Of a DNA stretch of 38,309 nt, positions 31,178 to 38,309 are shown piece by piece (position 1 is the stretch's first letter; each line of letters starts with the position of its first letter). The notes below the pieces were generated by a model. It was given only the letters and a program-made list of their open reading frames with translations. It ran no database searches and had not been told where the DNA came from. Made by a program: the position numbers and the translations under genes. Location: assembly GCA_905479735.1 (NCBI GenBank), contig CAJQNS010000022.1:1-38309 (forward strand). The letters run 5' to 3'. Source of the stretch: an uncultured Desulfofustis sp. Its GTDB lineage: Bacteria; Desulfobacterota; Desulfobulbia; Desulfobulbales; Desulfocapsaceae.

Positions 31178-34100
31178 TTACTTATTTCCATGCTGCTGCC
31201 GCATAATGATATAGCGTTGCCTGGCCAGCTCGAATTCTATCCAGTTGTCGAGATAGGAGCCAAGTGCTTCTCTGTAGTGAGCAAGCGCACCTTCGAAGTC
31301 GCCTTCCGCCTCAGCCAGAAACCCCAGTGCAGTGTGGGCAGTCAGTACCTTCTCAGGGATTGCTCCGGCCTTCTCTATCAAATCTTCTTCACTTCTCTGC
31401 TGCAAGAGAGCTTCACAGATCTGCCGGTACCAGGCCGTGGTGGTTGCCGCGCAGAATTCAACCAGATAAGCTCGGCTGTCCTCCTCCCTGTCATCGTGTT
31501 GAAGAACAGTTGCCCTCAGCAGTTGCAGACCCAACCGAAGAGGCTCTTCACGCCCCGGAGTAGCAAGGTATTGATCGGCCAGCTTGAGCGACTGACTCCA
31601 ATCCGAGGCCATGGCACTGTAAAAGGAGGCGTAAACCTGAAGTTTCCTGCTTTCCGGCTGCAGCTCATGGATCTGGACCAGAATGTCCCGCCGCGCCAGC
31701 GGATCGGTTGCCGTTTTCTCGAATTTGTCTATCAAGGGCTCCAGCCAGCTCAGTCGTTCAGCACGTTCGTCGGCCAGATCCTGCAGTTCGATAATAAAGG
31801 CTGGGCGCTCGCTCTGATAATCGCCACCCGGCCTGAACAAATGGGCCAGCGCCAGATAACGTGACCAGTCATCGGGGCCAGCAGCTCTGGCTGATGACTT
31901 GAACAATAGTCGGGCCCTGGTTCTATCCCCGTCAGCCTCAACGATGAGGCCGGTGATAAAGTGGAGCCAACTCTTTTCAGAGGGCAGATTCCAGCCCTCC
32001 ATCTCATTTTCGCTGATCTCTTTACTGCTGAGGAGGCGGGCCAGATAGCCATAAAATTCGCCAGGCGAACGCCAGTCCAGACTCAGCAAATTTTTCAAGG
32101 AACTTCTTTCCCTGCCGTTTCTTCCACCGATTTCGGCCAGGGCCCGTAAAAGTATGGCCTGGTAGTTTTCCTGATCGATGGACAGAGCTCGATCCAGCAG
32201 GCCTGCCGTACCGGCCATGTCACCGTTGCAATAATGCATGATCGCCGCGGCCATAATCAGCGACGGAGCATTGCTGCCCTCGAGACTCTGGTCGGCCTGG
32301 CGCTGTGCCTCCACCCACTTCCCGGCCAGGGCCAGGTCGTGTATGTCACTGATCTGGTCGGTGGCTGATAAATCGAGGACGCCGTTCCATTTGGGTCGAC
32401 CTGCTTTCAACTCATCGATGAAGGTGACTGCCTCGGTCACCGGCAGCACCAGACCGATGTCCGAGAGTGGAGTGATCACCACCATCGGTGCCATTGCCAT
32501 ATCGGTGGCCACCGCCGAGGCGATGCCTATAACTCTGCCGTTTTTGTCAATTATCGGGCCCCCGCTGTTACCTTTATAGATCGAGGTGTCGACCTGGAAA
32601 AAGTTTTTGAAAGTGCGGCGAATATGGCCTCTGGTAACACTCACATTAATCACGTCGGCCTGAATTCTGCTGCCCAATGGGAAGCCAAGCGCGATCACGG
32701 GCGCAAGACGCTCCAGTTTTTCCATCTCGAAATCCCTGTCCAGTGGCAGCGGCAAAAGGCCCTGGGGGACACGGTTGATTTTCAACACAGCGAAATCGTC
32801 CTGCAGCGGTGCCCTGATTTTCTGACCGGTTTTCGACGGCGGTCTGGCCACGCCGGCAATGGAAACACGTCTGTCGCCACCACGTCGATAAGCAGAACCC
32901 AGGTCATAGATATCCTCAAGACCCTTACCTGCTCCAATCCCCACCAGTTGGTTGAAGGCGCTGTCACCTTCGAACCAAAGATAAAGCTTATATTCAAATA
33001 GTGGTGTTTTATTCACCTCCCTGATTTGTTTGATGATATTGAAGAGGGTGTCGTCTTCTAGCCAGGGACAGGCCACATGCCGATTGGTCAGGAGGTAGCC
33101 GGCCGAATCAACGAGAAAAGCCGTCCCCTCCCGTGTCTGGCTGTAGACCACCATATCGTCGACCCTGATTCTATACTGGACCATGACAAAAGCGACGGAC
33201 CCGGCATAGCGGCTGGCATAGGTTTCGAGTGCCGACTCAATATCTCCGCTGGTTCGATCGAACCGAAAGAAATAGAAGCTGCCGATGACCAGCAGGATGG
33301 TGAGCAGGATGCCGAAGCCAGTGACCGTTCTGCGCAATCTCTTCACTTCCTTTGCCGTTTCCGGAGGAGCAGCCTCCTTTTTTTCTTCAGCCTCCTCCTG
33401 AAATCTGTTCAGAGCCTCTGCCACTTCCTGCATCGATCCCGGTCTCAAATCCGGATCATCGGCCAGCATCGAGCGAATCAGAACACCGATGTCCTGGGGA
33501 AAACTCTCCTCTTTCAGAGCTGGACGCGGATCGCAGAGATCCATATCGGCACTGAGTATCTGCGAAAAAATCCGGCCCAGAGACCAGATGTCGCTTTTGT
33601 AATCGAGGGGACGTCCACCGCTGATATCGGGATGGCAGTCGAGCAGATTCTGGAGCATCGGTCCGGGCCGCGCCATTTTCGGGTCGAGAAACCTCGACAG
33701 TTTATAGTCGATCTTGACCTCGACCCGGTCGGACTCGCCCTTGAGCACCAGTATATCGTTGAGAATCAGGTGGGGAATGAAGTGGCCGCTCTGGTGCAAA
33801 CCTGAAAGTATGGCAGCCAGGCGCTGAAACAGATCATAAGCTACTGTCGTGTCCTGGAGTCGCCCCGAACTCAGCAGACTGCCCCAGCTTTCAGCCTCGA
33901 TCCACTCGCTGACCCGGTACCATCTGCCATCGGCGGAACACTTTATGGCGTAATGCTGGACGAACCACTCGGGCGGCAGTTCCTTGAGCACCCCCAGCTC
34001 ATGGGTCAAGCGTTCAGCTACCGTTGCATCGACGCCGGAGTCGGTGGTAAAAAGACGCAGAGCAACAGGCTCTTCAGCCCCCTCCTCGATGGCTTTGAAG

Positions 34101-34246
34101 AGTATGGAGGCACGCCCTTCATGAATGACTTCGAGAATTCTGTAGCTGTCAATGCCGGTCAATCCGTCCGCGACTTCACTGCCGCAGTTCGGACAGATCT
34201 TTACTGATTCGGCCAACGCCTGACTGCAGTTTTCACAGAGCTTCAT
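31178..34246 (-). CDS. Zinc-ribbon / pseudokinase / transmembrane / HtrA-type protease / repeat fusion protein
   Basis: A 1022-aa protein. ATG 34246 is preferred to ATG 34252 because GGAGG abuts the latter and is six bases from the former. Order of parts: a zinc ribbon (Cys4, Cys7, Cys18, Cys21); a kinase-like domain (about 35-285) with DYKSDIWSLGRIFSQIL but no catalytic residues: VALRL has Arg64 for the ATP-binding Lys, HLILND replaces HRDLKPxN, and DYK replaces DFG; one membrane helix (310-328); a trypsin-like protease (335-610) with intact triad His390 (LTNRHVACP), Asp484 (DDFAVLKI) and Ser561 (GNSGGP); and a helical repeat tail (650-1022) of TPR type. The kinase part is thus cytoplasmic and the protease periplasmic. 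A sensor-protease role is inferred. Confidence 0.85.
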   Translation of the reverse strand: MKLCENCSQALAESVKICPNCGSEVADGLTGIDSYRILEVIHEGRASILFKAIEEGAEEPVALRLFTTDSGVDATVAERLTHELGVLKELPPEWFVQHYAIKCSADGRWYRVSEWIEAESWGSLLSSGRLQDTTVAYDLFQRLAAILSGLHQSGHFIPHLILNDILVLKGESDRVEVKIDYKLSRFLDPKMARPGPMLQNLLDCHPDISGGRPLDYKSDIWSLGRIFSQILSADMDLCDPRPALKEESFPQDIGVLIRSMLADDPDLRPGSMQEVAEALNRFQEEAEEKKEAAPPETAKEVKRLRRTVTGFGILLTILLVIGSFYFFRFDRTSGDIESALETYASRYAGSVAFVMVQYRIRVDDMVVYSQTREGTAFLVDSAGYLLTNRHVACPWLEDDTLFNIIKQIREVNKTPLFEYKLYLWFEGDSAFNQLVGIGAGKGLEDIYDLGSAYRRGGDRRVSIAGVARPPSKTGQKIRAPLQDDFAVLKINRVPQGLLPLPLDRDFEMEKLERLAPVIALGFPLGSRIQADVINVSVTRGHIRRTFKNFFQVDTSIYKGNSGGPIIDKNGRVIGIASAVATDMAMAPMVVITPLSDIGLVLPVTEAVTFIDELKAGRPKWNGVLDLSATDQISDIHDLALAGKWVEAQRQADQSLEGSNAPSLIMAAAIMHYCNGDMAGTAGLLDRALSIDQENYQAILLRALAEIGGRNGRERSSLKNLLSLDWRSPGEFYGYLARLLSSKEISENEMEGWNLPSEKSWLHFITGLIVEADGDRTRARLLFKSSARAAGPDDWSRYLALAHLFRPGGDYQSERPAFIIELQDLADERAERLSWLEPLIDKFEKTATDPLARRDILVQIHELQPESRKLQVYASFYSAMASDWSQSLKLADQYLATPGREEPLRLGLQLLRATVLQHDDREEDSRAYLVEFCAATTTAWYRQICEALLQQRSEEDLIEKAGAIPEKVLTAHTALGFLAEAEGDFEGALAHYREALGSYLDNWIEFELARQRYIIMRQQHGNK

Positions 34247-34510
34247 TGGCATCCTCCGCTGTCTCTCGCCCGCCCCGAAGATACTCGCATATTGATGCGC
34301 TCAGCTTCAGTCCCCGTGAGGGGCTCAAACCGCTGCCTAAGGTTTCCCCTAGTTATATGATACCATTTTACTGCTGGGAGAGAAAAATCAGAGTGACTGG
34401 CTGCAACGGCCCAGAGGAAATCCAGCCCACAGACAGCTCCCCTAAGGAGTTAGAGAGCTCCTTTTGAGGGGACCTCTTGACTAAACGAGTGGGCGGCCTT
34501 CTCGCCCCAA

Positions 34511-35236
34511 TCAAGCGTCGGGCATGAGCGAACGGCCCTCGTTGATCTCTTCGAATTTTGCCCGATTCTCTTTGACCCTCTCAATAAGGTCTTCTACTTG
34601 CCTGATTTTTCGCCCCTCATACTCTGCCTTCACAGATCGGTTCTCGCCGTCATCATCGAACAGCACAACCCTTCCTTCTGTTCCGATGGCCATCACAGCG
34701 AGCAGGTCCATCCGTTCTGCCGCCAGTTTCACCTCGTCAACATAGTTGTCGAGTATGTACACTTCTTTTTGCCCTGCTGGGCCATCGGGATTAGCTACAT
34801 AGAGCAGAACCATGTGATCCTCACTCGTCTCCTTGATTTTCACATAGGCCAGCGCCAGATTGTCATCCGACAATCCTAGATTTCTGAGAATGACCCATTT
34901 GACCAGGGCAATATCCTCACAGTCACCGCCGAAAGTGGTAATCGTCTCCAATGGGGTGGCCCAATAATCCGCTTTTTTCCAGTGATTCGCGTCGGCAATC
35001 CAGGGCAGATGATTGCTCACCTCATTGGTCTTCGTCACCTTCTCCATGTCTGGAATAGTCTGGTTGTCGAGGATGAATTGTTCCACAAATCGCATGCGCT
35101 CCTCCGCCTCCTCTCCAAACTCCTGCTTGATGTAGGCGAACACATTTTCCGACCAGGGCTGGAATTCTTCACTGGCAGCAGGGCCGGCAAAAAGAACAGA
35201 GGCCAGTAAACAGAAGATGATGATCCGTACTGCCAT
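34511..35236 (-). CDS. BTLCP-type periplasmic cysteine peptidase, LapG-like
   Basis: A 241-aa transglutaminase-like peptidase. ATG 35236 is used (GGGAGGAG ribosome site), which opens a signal peptide (MAVRIIIFCLLASVLFAGPA, cut after ASEE region); the frame runs open to 35305 but that lacks a site. The catalytic triad is visible: Cys106 in FGGDCEDIALVKWVIL, His141 in SEDHMVLLYV, Asp163 in LDNYVDEV. LapG of this family cleaves the surface adhesin LapA in the periplasm when LapD releases it under low c-di-GMP. No LapD- or LapA-like gene is in the window, so the substrate is unknown; some relatives act on other proteins. Confidence 0.87.
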   Translation of the reverse strand: MAVRIIIFCLLASVLFAGPAASEEFQPWSENVFAYIKQEFGEEAEERMRFVEQFILDNQTIPDMEKVTKTNEVSNHLPWIADANHWKKADYWATPLETITTFGGDCEDIALVKWVILRNLGLSDDNLALAYVKIKETSEDHMVLLYVANPDGPAGQKEVYILDNYVDEVKLAAERMDLLAVMAIGTEGRVVLFDDDGENRSVKAEYEGRKIRQVEDLIERVKENRAKFEEINEGRSLMPDA

Positions 35237-35384
35237 ATCACTCCTCCCTATGGAGATAAATAATTGCTTTATAAAAACCCTATGACCAGCCTGAAGCTCT
35301 GTCAAATTGGTGCCGCCCAGCCTTCGAAGAGACTGAGCAGCCCGGGCAGTGTATCTGTTTGTAGTCGACTCTGGCGGTAAACTG

Positions 35385-36122
35385 CTACTGACCCAGTTTT
35401 TTCTTGAGATCGTTGAACAGCCCCTGGGCCGCCTCTTCCATCTTCTCAGACAGTTTCTTCTCCACTATCGCCTGCAGACTTTGGGCTGCGATATCACCGA
35501 TGATCACACCGCCAACCTGGGCCGGGGTCAGGCCTTCTGTGCCGCCGACATTCTCTTTGACAATGTCGGGTAGAACTACCTGGGTCGGCTCCTGTCCGGG
35601 GACCACGCCGTTGACCGTCACCCCGGTAATCGCCAGCTTGGTGAAACTGAGTTTTACCGGTTCTTTTGTATCCGTCTCTTCCTGAGAAGGCTGTTCTTCG
35701 GCTGCTTTCTCATCCGTTTTGGCGCTGTTCTGTTTGATATTGTCAAGCAGGGTCTGCATGTTCGAGCCACCCTGTTCGTTTACCTCAAGATCGACCGTGG
35801 GGCTCTGGATATTAAGCTCCCTGATGACGATCGGCTGCTTGCGAAGTGAACTGAGATCAAGGCCCAAGCGGATCGTGTCCATCCGAAAGGCATTTGCTGC
35901 CTTGTAACCGACCGGGTTGGCGATGGTGATCCCGGAAATCTGCCCCATACCGCTCTTCAGGTCAAGTTCAACCGACGCAACCGTAACCGGTACTCCGAGC
36001 AGCTCCGACCCCGCTCCTTCAATGGCACCTTTGAGAATCTTGTCCAGATTTCCGACCAGCAGGTAGAGAGCGATTGCACCAACAATCAATAGGGCTGCTA
36101 TTCCGATCAGAATTTTTTTCAT
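35385..36122 (-). CDS. AsmA-like N-terminal domain protein
   Basis: A 245-aa protein with an N-terminal membrane anchor or uncleaved signal (MKKILIGIAALLIVGAIALY) and a periplasmic part. The sequence GAGSELLGVPVTVASVELDL and GMGQISGITIANPVGY is the AsmA/Mdm31-type repeat start, but this protein is only about a third the usual AsmA length. A Glu/Lys/Thr linker (about 130-152) is followed by VKLSFTKLAITGVTVNGVVPG, a further beta-rich stretch, and a helical end (AIVEKKLSEKMEEAAQGLFN). AsmA-type proteins help move phospholipids to the outer membrane; a short one may have a minor related role. It lies 149 bp upstream of the LapG-like gene on the same strand. Confidence 0.75.
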   Translation of the reverse strand: MKKILIGIAALLIVGAIALYLLVGNLDKILKGAIEGAGSELLGVPVTVASVELDLKSGMGQISGITIANPVGYKAANAFRMDTIRLGLDLSSLRKQPIVIRELNIQSPTVDLEVNEQGGSNMQTLLDNIKQNSAKTDEKAAEEQPSQEETDTKEPVKLSFTKLAITGVTVNGVVPGQEPTQVVLPDIVKENVGGTEGLTPAQVGGVIIGDIAAQSLQAIVEKKLSEKMEEAAQGLFNDLKKKLGQ

Positions 36123-36193
36123 TTCCTTCTCCCTCTAGATATTTTCAGCTCAACAGAACCTTGACTCCTGCCGCCCGTCACGCACCGGCAGGC

Positions 36194-37207
36194 CTATTTG
36201 AAACCTTCGAGAACGATTTTACCGCAGGATCGGCCACTTTCCAAGAGGGCATGGGCCCGCTTCAGGTGGTCGGCACAGATGGTGCCAAAGTGTTCGTTGA
36301 AAGTGGTCTGCAGCACACCTTCATCAACCAGCCTGGAAACCTTTTCAAGCAGTCGATGCTGTTCAATCATGTCGGGAGTGGTGAACAACGACCGGGTGAA
36401 CATAAGCTCCCAGTGCAGTGACACGCTTTTGCGCTTGAGCAGACGGACATCAATCGGTTCCGGGTCATCGATCAGGGCGAATTTACCCTGGGGAGCGATC
36501 ACCTCGACGATCTGCTTGAAATGAAGATCTGTTTTATTCAGGCCGACCACGAAGCGCGGCGCGGCGGCGCCTATCCTTTTCAGCTCCTCGCTGAGAGGGC
36601 GGCTGTGGTCAATAACCTCGTGGGCCCCCAGTTTCTCTACCCAGCTGCGGGTTTCAGGCCGTGATGCGGTGCCGATCACCCGAAGATCGGTCAAATGTCT
36701 GGCCAGCTGGACCATGATCGACCCGACTCCACCGGCGGCGCCAATTATCAGAAGCGTGGCGTCACCAGGTTCATCCCGGGCAACCTGCAGCCGATCGAAA
36801 AGTATCTCCCAGGCTGTTATGCTGGTCAGCGGCAAGGCTGCGGCCTGGGCAAAATCGAGCGTCGCCGGTACAGAGCCAACCAGCCGTTCATCAACAACAT
36901 GCAGCTCACTGTTGGTTCCCGGACGGTCGATAGCGCCGGCATACCAAACCTTATCTCCCGGTGTAAAAAGTTCCGCCTCAGGTCCGGTGCTGCGAACGAT
37001 GCCCGCCGCATCCCACCCCAGAACCTGCCATTCTCCCGGTGCTGGTTCGGCCCGCATACGCATCTTTGAATCCACCGGATTGACGGAAATGGCCTTGATT
37101 TCGACCAGCAGGTCACGTCCGGAAGGGGTGGGGTCTGCGAGGGAGATATCCTGCAGGGACTCAGCTTGTTCGATTGGCAGTGATTTCTGATAGCCGATTG
37201 CTTTCAT
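36194..37207 (-). CDS. Zinc-type alcohol dehydrogenase-like protein (quinone oxidoreductase family)
   Basis: A 337-aa medium-chain dehydrogenase/reductase. GroES-like N-terminal part has VEIKAISVNPVDSKMRMR and VLGWDAAGIVRSTGPEAELF; the Rossmann NAD(P) site is LLIIGAAGGVGSIMVQLARHL at about 152-172. The Cys cluster and zinc ligands of true alcohol dehydrogenases are absent, so this is a zinc-independent NADPH-type reductase, probably acting on quinones or enones. Length and ending (GRSCGKIVLEGFK) match the subgroup named zinc-binding alcohol dehydrogenase family. The ribosome site AAAGGAG supports the start. A weak 7-bp-stem hairpin follows the stop (36167-36192). Confidence 0.88.
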   Translation of the reverse strand: MKAIGYQKSLPIEQAESLQDISLADPTPSGRDLLVEIKAISVNPVDSKMRMRAEPAPGEWQVLGWDAAGIVRSTGPEAELFTPGDKVWYAGAIDRPGTNSELHVVDERLVGSVPATLDFAQAAALPLTSITAWEILFDRLQVARDEPGDATLLIIGAAGGVGSIMVQLARHLTDLRVIGTASRPETRSWVEKLGAHEVIDHSRPLSEELKRIGAAAPRFVVGLNKTDLHFKQIVEVIAPQGKFALIDDPEPIDVRLLKRKSVSLHWELMFTRSLFTTPDMIEQHRLLEKVSRLVDEGVLQTTFNEHFGTICADHLKRAHALLESGRSCGKIVLEGFK

Positions 37208-37562
37208 ATGTTATGCTCCTTTCTCTGGCAGGTAATGGTTGATCAGGCTGGCTTATGTACCCGACACAAATAATCCCTTAAGGGAAAAATGCAATCTCCA
37301 GGCCTCAGGAGAACCTGCTTCCACGAGCAGCGCTGCTCACTCAATAGAAATGAGGTTCCAAATCCCGAATATGGCCGCACCACCCCTTCATCACTTTCCT
37401 AACAAACAGCACCAGAAGCATGGCAAGACCAACTATAATGACTATGTTTATTATGTCTTTTTCAAGACGCCGCGGCCGCAGCCTTTTCGGCCGGCCAAAT
37501 CTATCCTAACCTGGGGACTTCACAGGACCTCAGACACCCACATCCATCGGGAGGAAGACAAC
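37208..37562. other. Divergent intergenic region before the SYLF gene
   Basis: It carries the leaders of two divergent genes. GGGAGGAA at about 37549 is the SYLF gene ribosome site. A hydrophobic 46-codon frame on the minus strand (37341-37481) has no ATG, GTG or TTG start and is not called. A GC-rich patch (CGCGGCCGC) lies at 37471. Confidence 0.4.
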
Positions 37563-38240
37563 ATGATACGCAGAGCATCAATCATCCTGGCAAGTTTATT
37601 GGCAATCACCCTGTTCAGCACCACAGCTTTTTGCGACGACAAAGTCGAGGCCGAGAATCTGATCAGCAAGGCGACGACAGTGGTTAACAGTTTCGCCTCC
37701 GATCCTGATCTGGAATGGTTCCGCGAAAAGGTAAAAGAAGCAAAAGCCATCATGATTATACCTCAGAGTATTCAAGGTGCTTTTTTCATTGGTGGCTCGG
37801 GCGGCTCCGGAGCCCTCTTGGCGCATGAGGCGGCATCTGGTACATGGGGCAACCCCGCTTTTTACACCGTTGGATCCTTATCGTTTGGACTACAGTTTGG
37901 TGGTGAAGCCTCTGAGATAATATTGCTCGTCATGAGCGATCGGGGAATGGAAAAACTTTTGGCGAGTTCGTTTAAGCTCGGAGCAGATATAACCTTGGCA
38001 GCTGGACCGGTGGGTGGAGGCGCTTCAGCTGCAACTGCTGATGTATTGTCATATGCAAGGTCCAAAGGCGCCTTCGCCGGGGTCTCTCTTTCTGGAGCAG
38101 TGGTTAAAACCAAAGACAAATTCAATGAAGCCTATTATGGCCAGGCGGTGAGCCCTACGGATATCCTTATCCGCAAAACCGTATCCAACCCGCAGGCCGA
38201 TCAATTACGTAAGGATATCGCCTCAATTACCGGGAAATAG
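37563..38240 (+). CDS. SYLF-domain lipid-binding secreted protein
   Basis: A 225-aa protein. ATG 37563 is chosen because GGGAGGAA lies eight bases before it and a signal peptide begins there (MIRRASIILASLLAITLFS, cut after AFC/DD). The longer open frame to 37239 is not coding-like. The SYLF/Ysc84 domain fills the rest: AKAIMIIPQSIQGAFFIGGSGGSGALLAHE, WGNPAFYTVGSLSFGLQFGGEASEI, LASSFKLGADITLAAGPVGGG, and AFAGVSLSGAVVKTKDKFNEAYYG. SYLF domains bind phosphoinositides or other lipids in eukaryotes; in bacteria the secreted form has no settled role. It is a lone gene with the next start 63 bp downstream. Confidence 0.92.
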   Translation: MIRRASIILASLLAITLFSTTAFCDDKVEAENLISKATTVVNSFASDPDLEWFREKVKEAKAIMIIPQSIQGAFFIGGSGGSGALLAHEAASGTWGNPAFYTVGSLSFGLQFGGEASEIILLVMSDRGMEKLLASSFKLGADITLAAGPVGGGASAATADVLSYARSKGAFAGVSLSGAVVKTKDKFNEAYYGQAVSPTDILIRKTVSNPQADQLRKDIASITGK

Positions 38241-38303
38241 TTTACCGCACGGCCTGAAATCAAGAGTGCAGTTTAACAGACTGCAACAGCAGAGGAGCGT
38301 TGA

Positions 38304-38309
38304 ATGAGT
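38304..38309 (+). CDS. Start of a further gene (two codons visible)
   Basis: ATG AGT at 38304 follows GAGGAG with about seven bases between, a strong ribosome site placed 63 bp after the SYLF gene. Only two codons fall in the window, so the product cannot be named. A short hairpin (TGCAGT/ACTGCA) lies before it at about 38265-38284. Confidence 0.4.

Noticed and set aside
37341-37481. Hydrophobic 46-codon minus-strand frame (VIIVGLAMLLVLFVRKVMKG)
   Set aside because: It looks like a small membrane protein but only a CTG could start it and no ribosome site is properly spaced. It may be a decayed gene.
37239-37562. N-terminal extension of the SYLF frame
   Set aside because: The start at 37563 has a strong ribosome site and a signal peptide; the extension has non-coding composition.

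Overview
The window looks like a chromosomal segment of a mesophilic Gram-negative anaerobe or facultative anaerobe. GC is moderate (about 55% by eye), and secreted or periplasmic proteins are common (FecR, MltB-type transglycosylase, YceI, SYLF, a LapG-like peptidase). The mix of genes and the GGGACACAAT-type palindromes suggest Desulfobacterota, perhaps Desulfobulbales. That placement is inference from content; no rRNA or tRNA was seen to confirm it.

Layout. 1-5.4 kb: the N-terminal part of a FecR-domain protein (minus, runs off the left edge), two small minus-strand ORFs, a GNAT acetyltransferase, an 84-aa membrane protein, a 460-bp spacer with an inverted-repeat pair of divergent promoters and an IS-end-like tandem repeat, a hemolysin III family protein and a lytic transglycosylase. 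5.4-11.4 kb: a hydroxy-acid catabolic cluster. Hydroxypyruvate isomerase and tartronate-semialdehyde reductase (hyi-garR) are divergent from a GntR/FCD regulator translationally coupled to a LarA-type nickel racemase. A DUF1269 protein and a tartrate/D-malate dehydrogenase follow. Together they could carry tartrate, or a similar hydroxy acid, through hydroxypyruvate and tartronate semialdehyde to D-glycerate.

11.4-19.5 kb: an ArsR-regulated permease with a candidate operator, a class II aldolase with an alpha/beta hydrolase, a radical SAM protein, and a kefFC-like quinone reductase/K+:H+ antiporter pair; a HAD phosphatase faces them. 19.6-25.6 kb: a ferric-reductase-like haem membrane protein with YceI, a Ca2+/cation antiporter, a membrane PAS-GGDEF-EAL protein with all key motifs intact, and a Tat-type secreted protein of unknown function. 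25.8-31.2 kb: a signal-less gamma-glutamyltransferase, a 1-kb non-coding stretch with degenerate ~100-bp repeats, and a lysine-6-dehydrogenase/saccharopine-dehydrogenase-like enzyme next to an ALDH7-type semialdehyde dehydrogenase. 31.2-38.3 kb: a zinc-ribbon/pseudokinase/transmembrane/HtrA-protease/repeat fusion protein, a LapG-like cysteine peptidase, an AsmA-like protein, a quinone-oxidoreductase-type dehydrogenase, a SYLF lipid-binding protein, and the first two codons of a further gene.

The most notable items are the LarA-Hyi-GarR-TDH cluster, the pseudokinase-protease fusion, the dispersed REP-like palindromes, and the repeat-bearing spacer at 27.7-28.2 kb. No CRISPR array, tRNA, rRNA or intact transposase was found.
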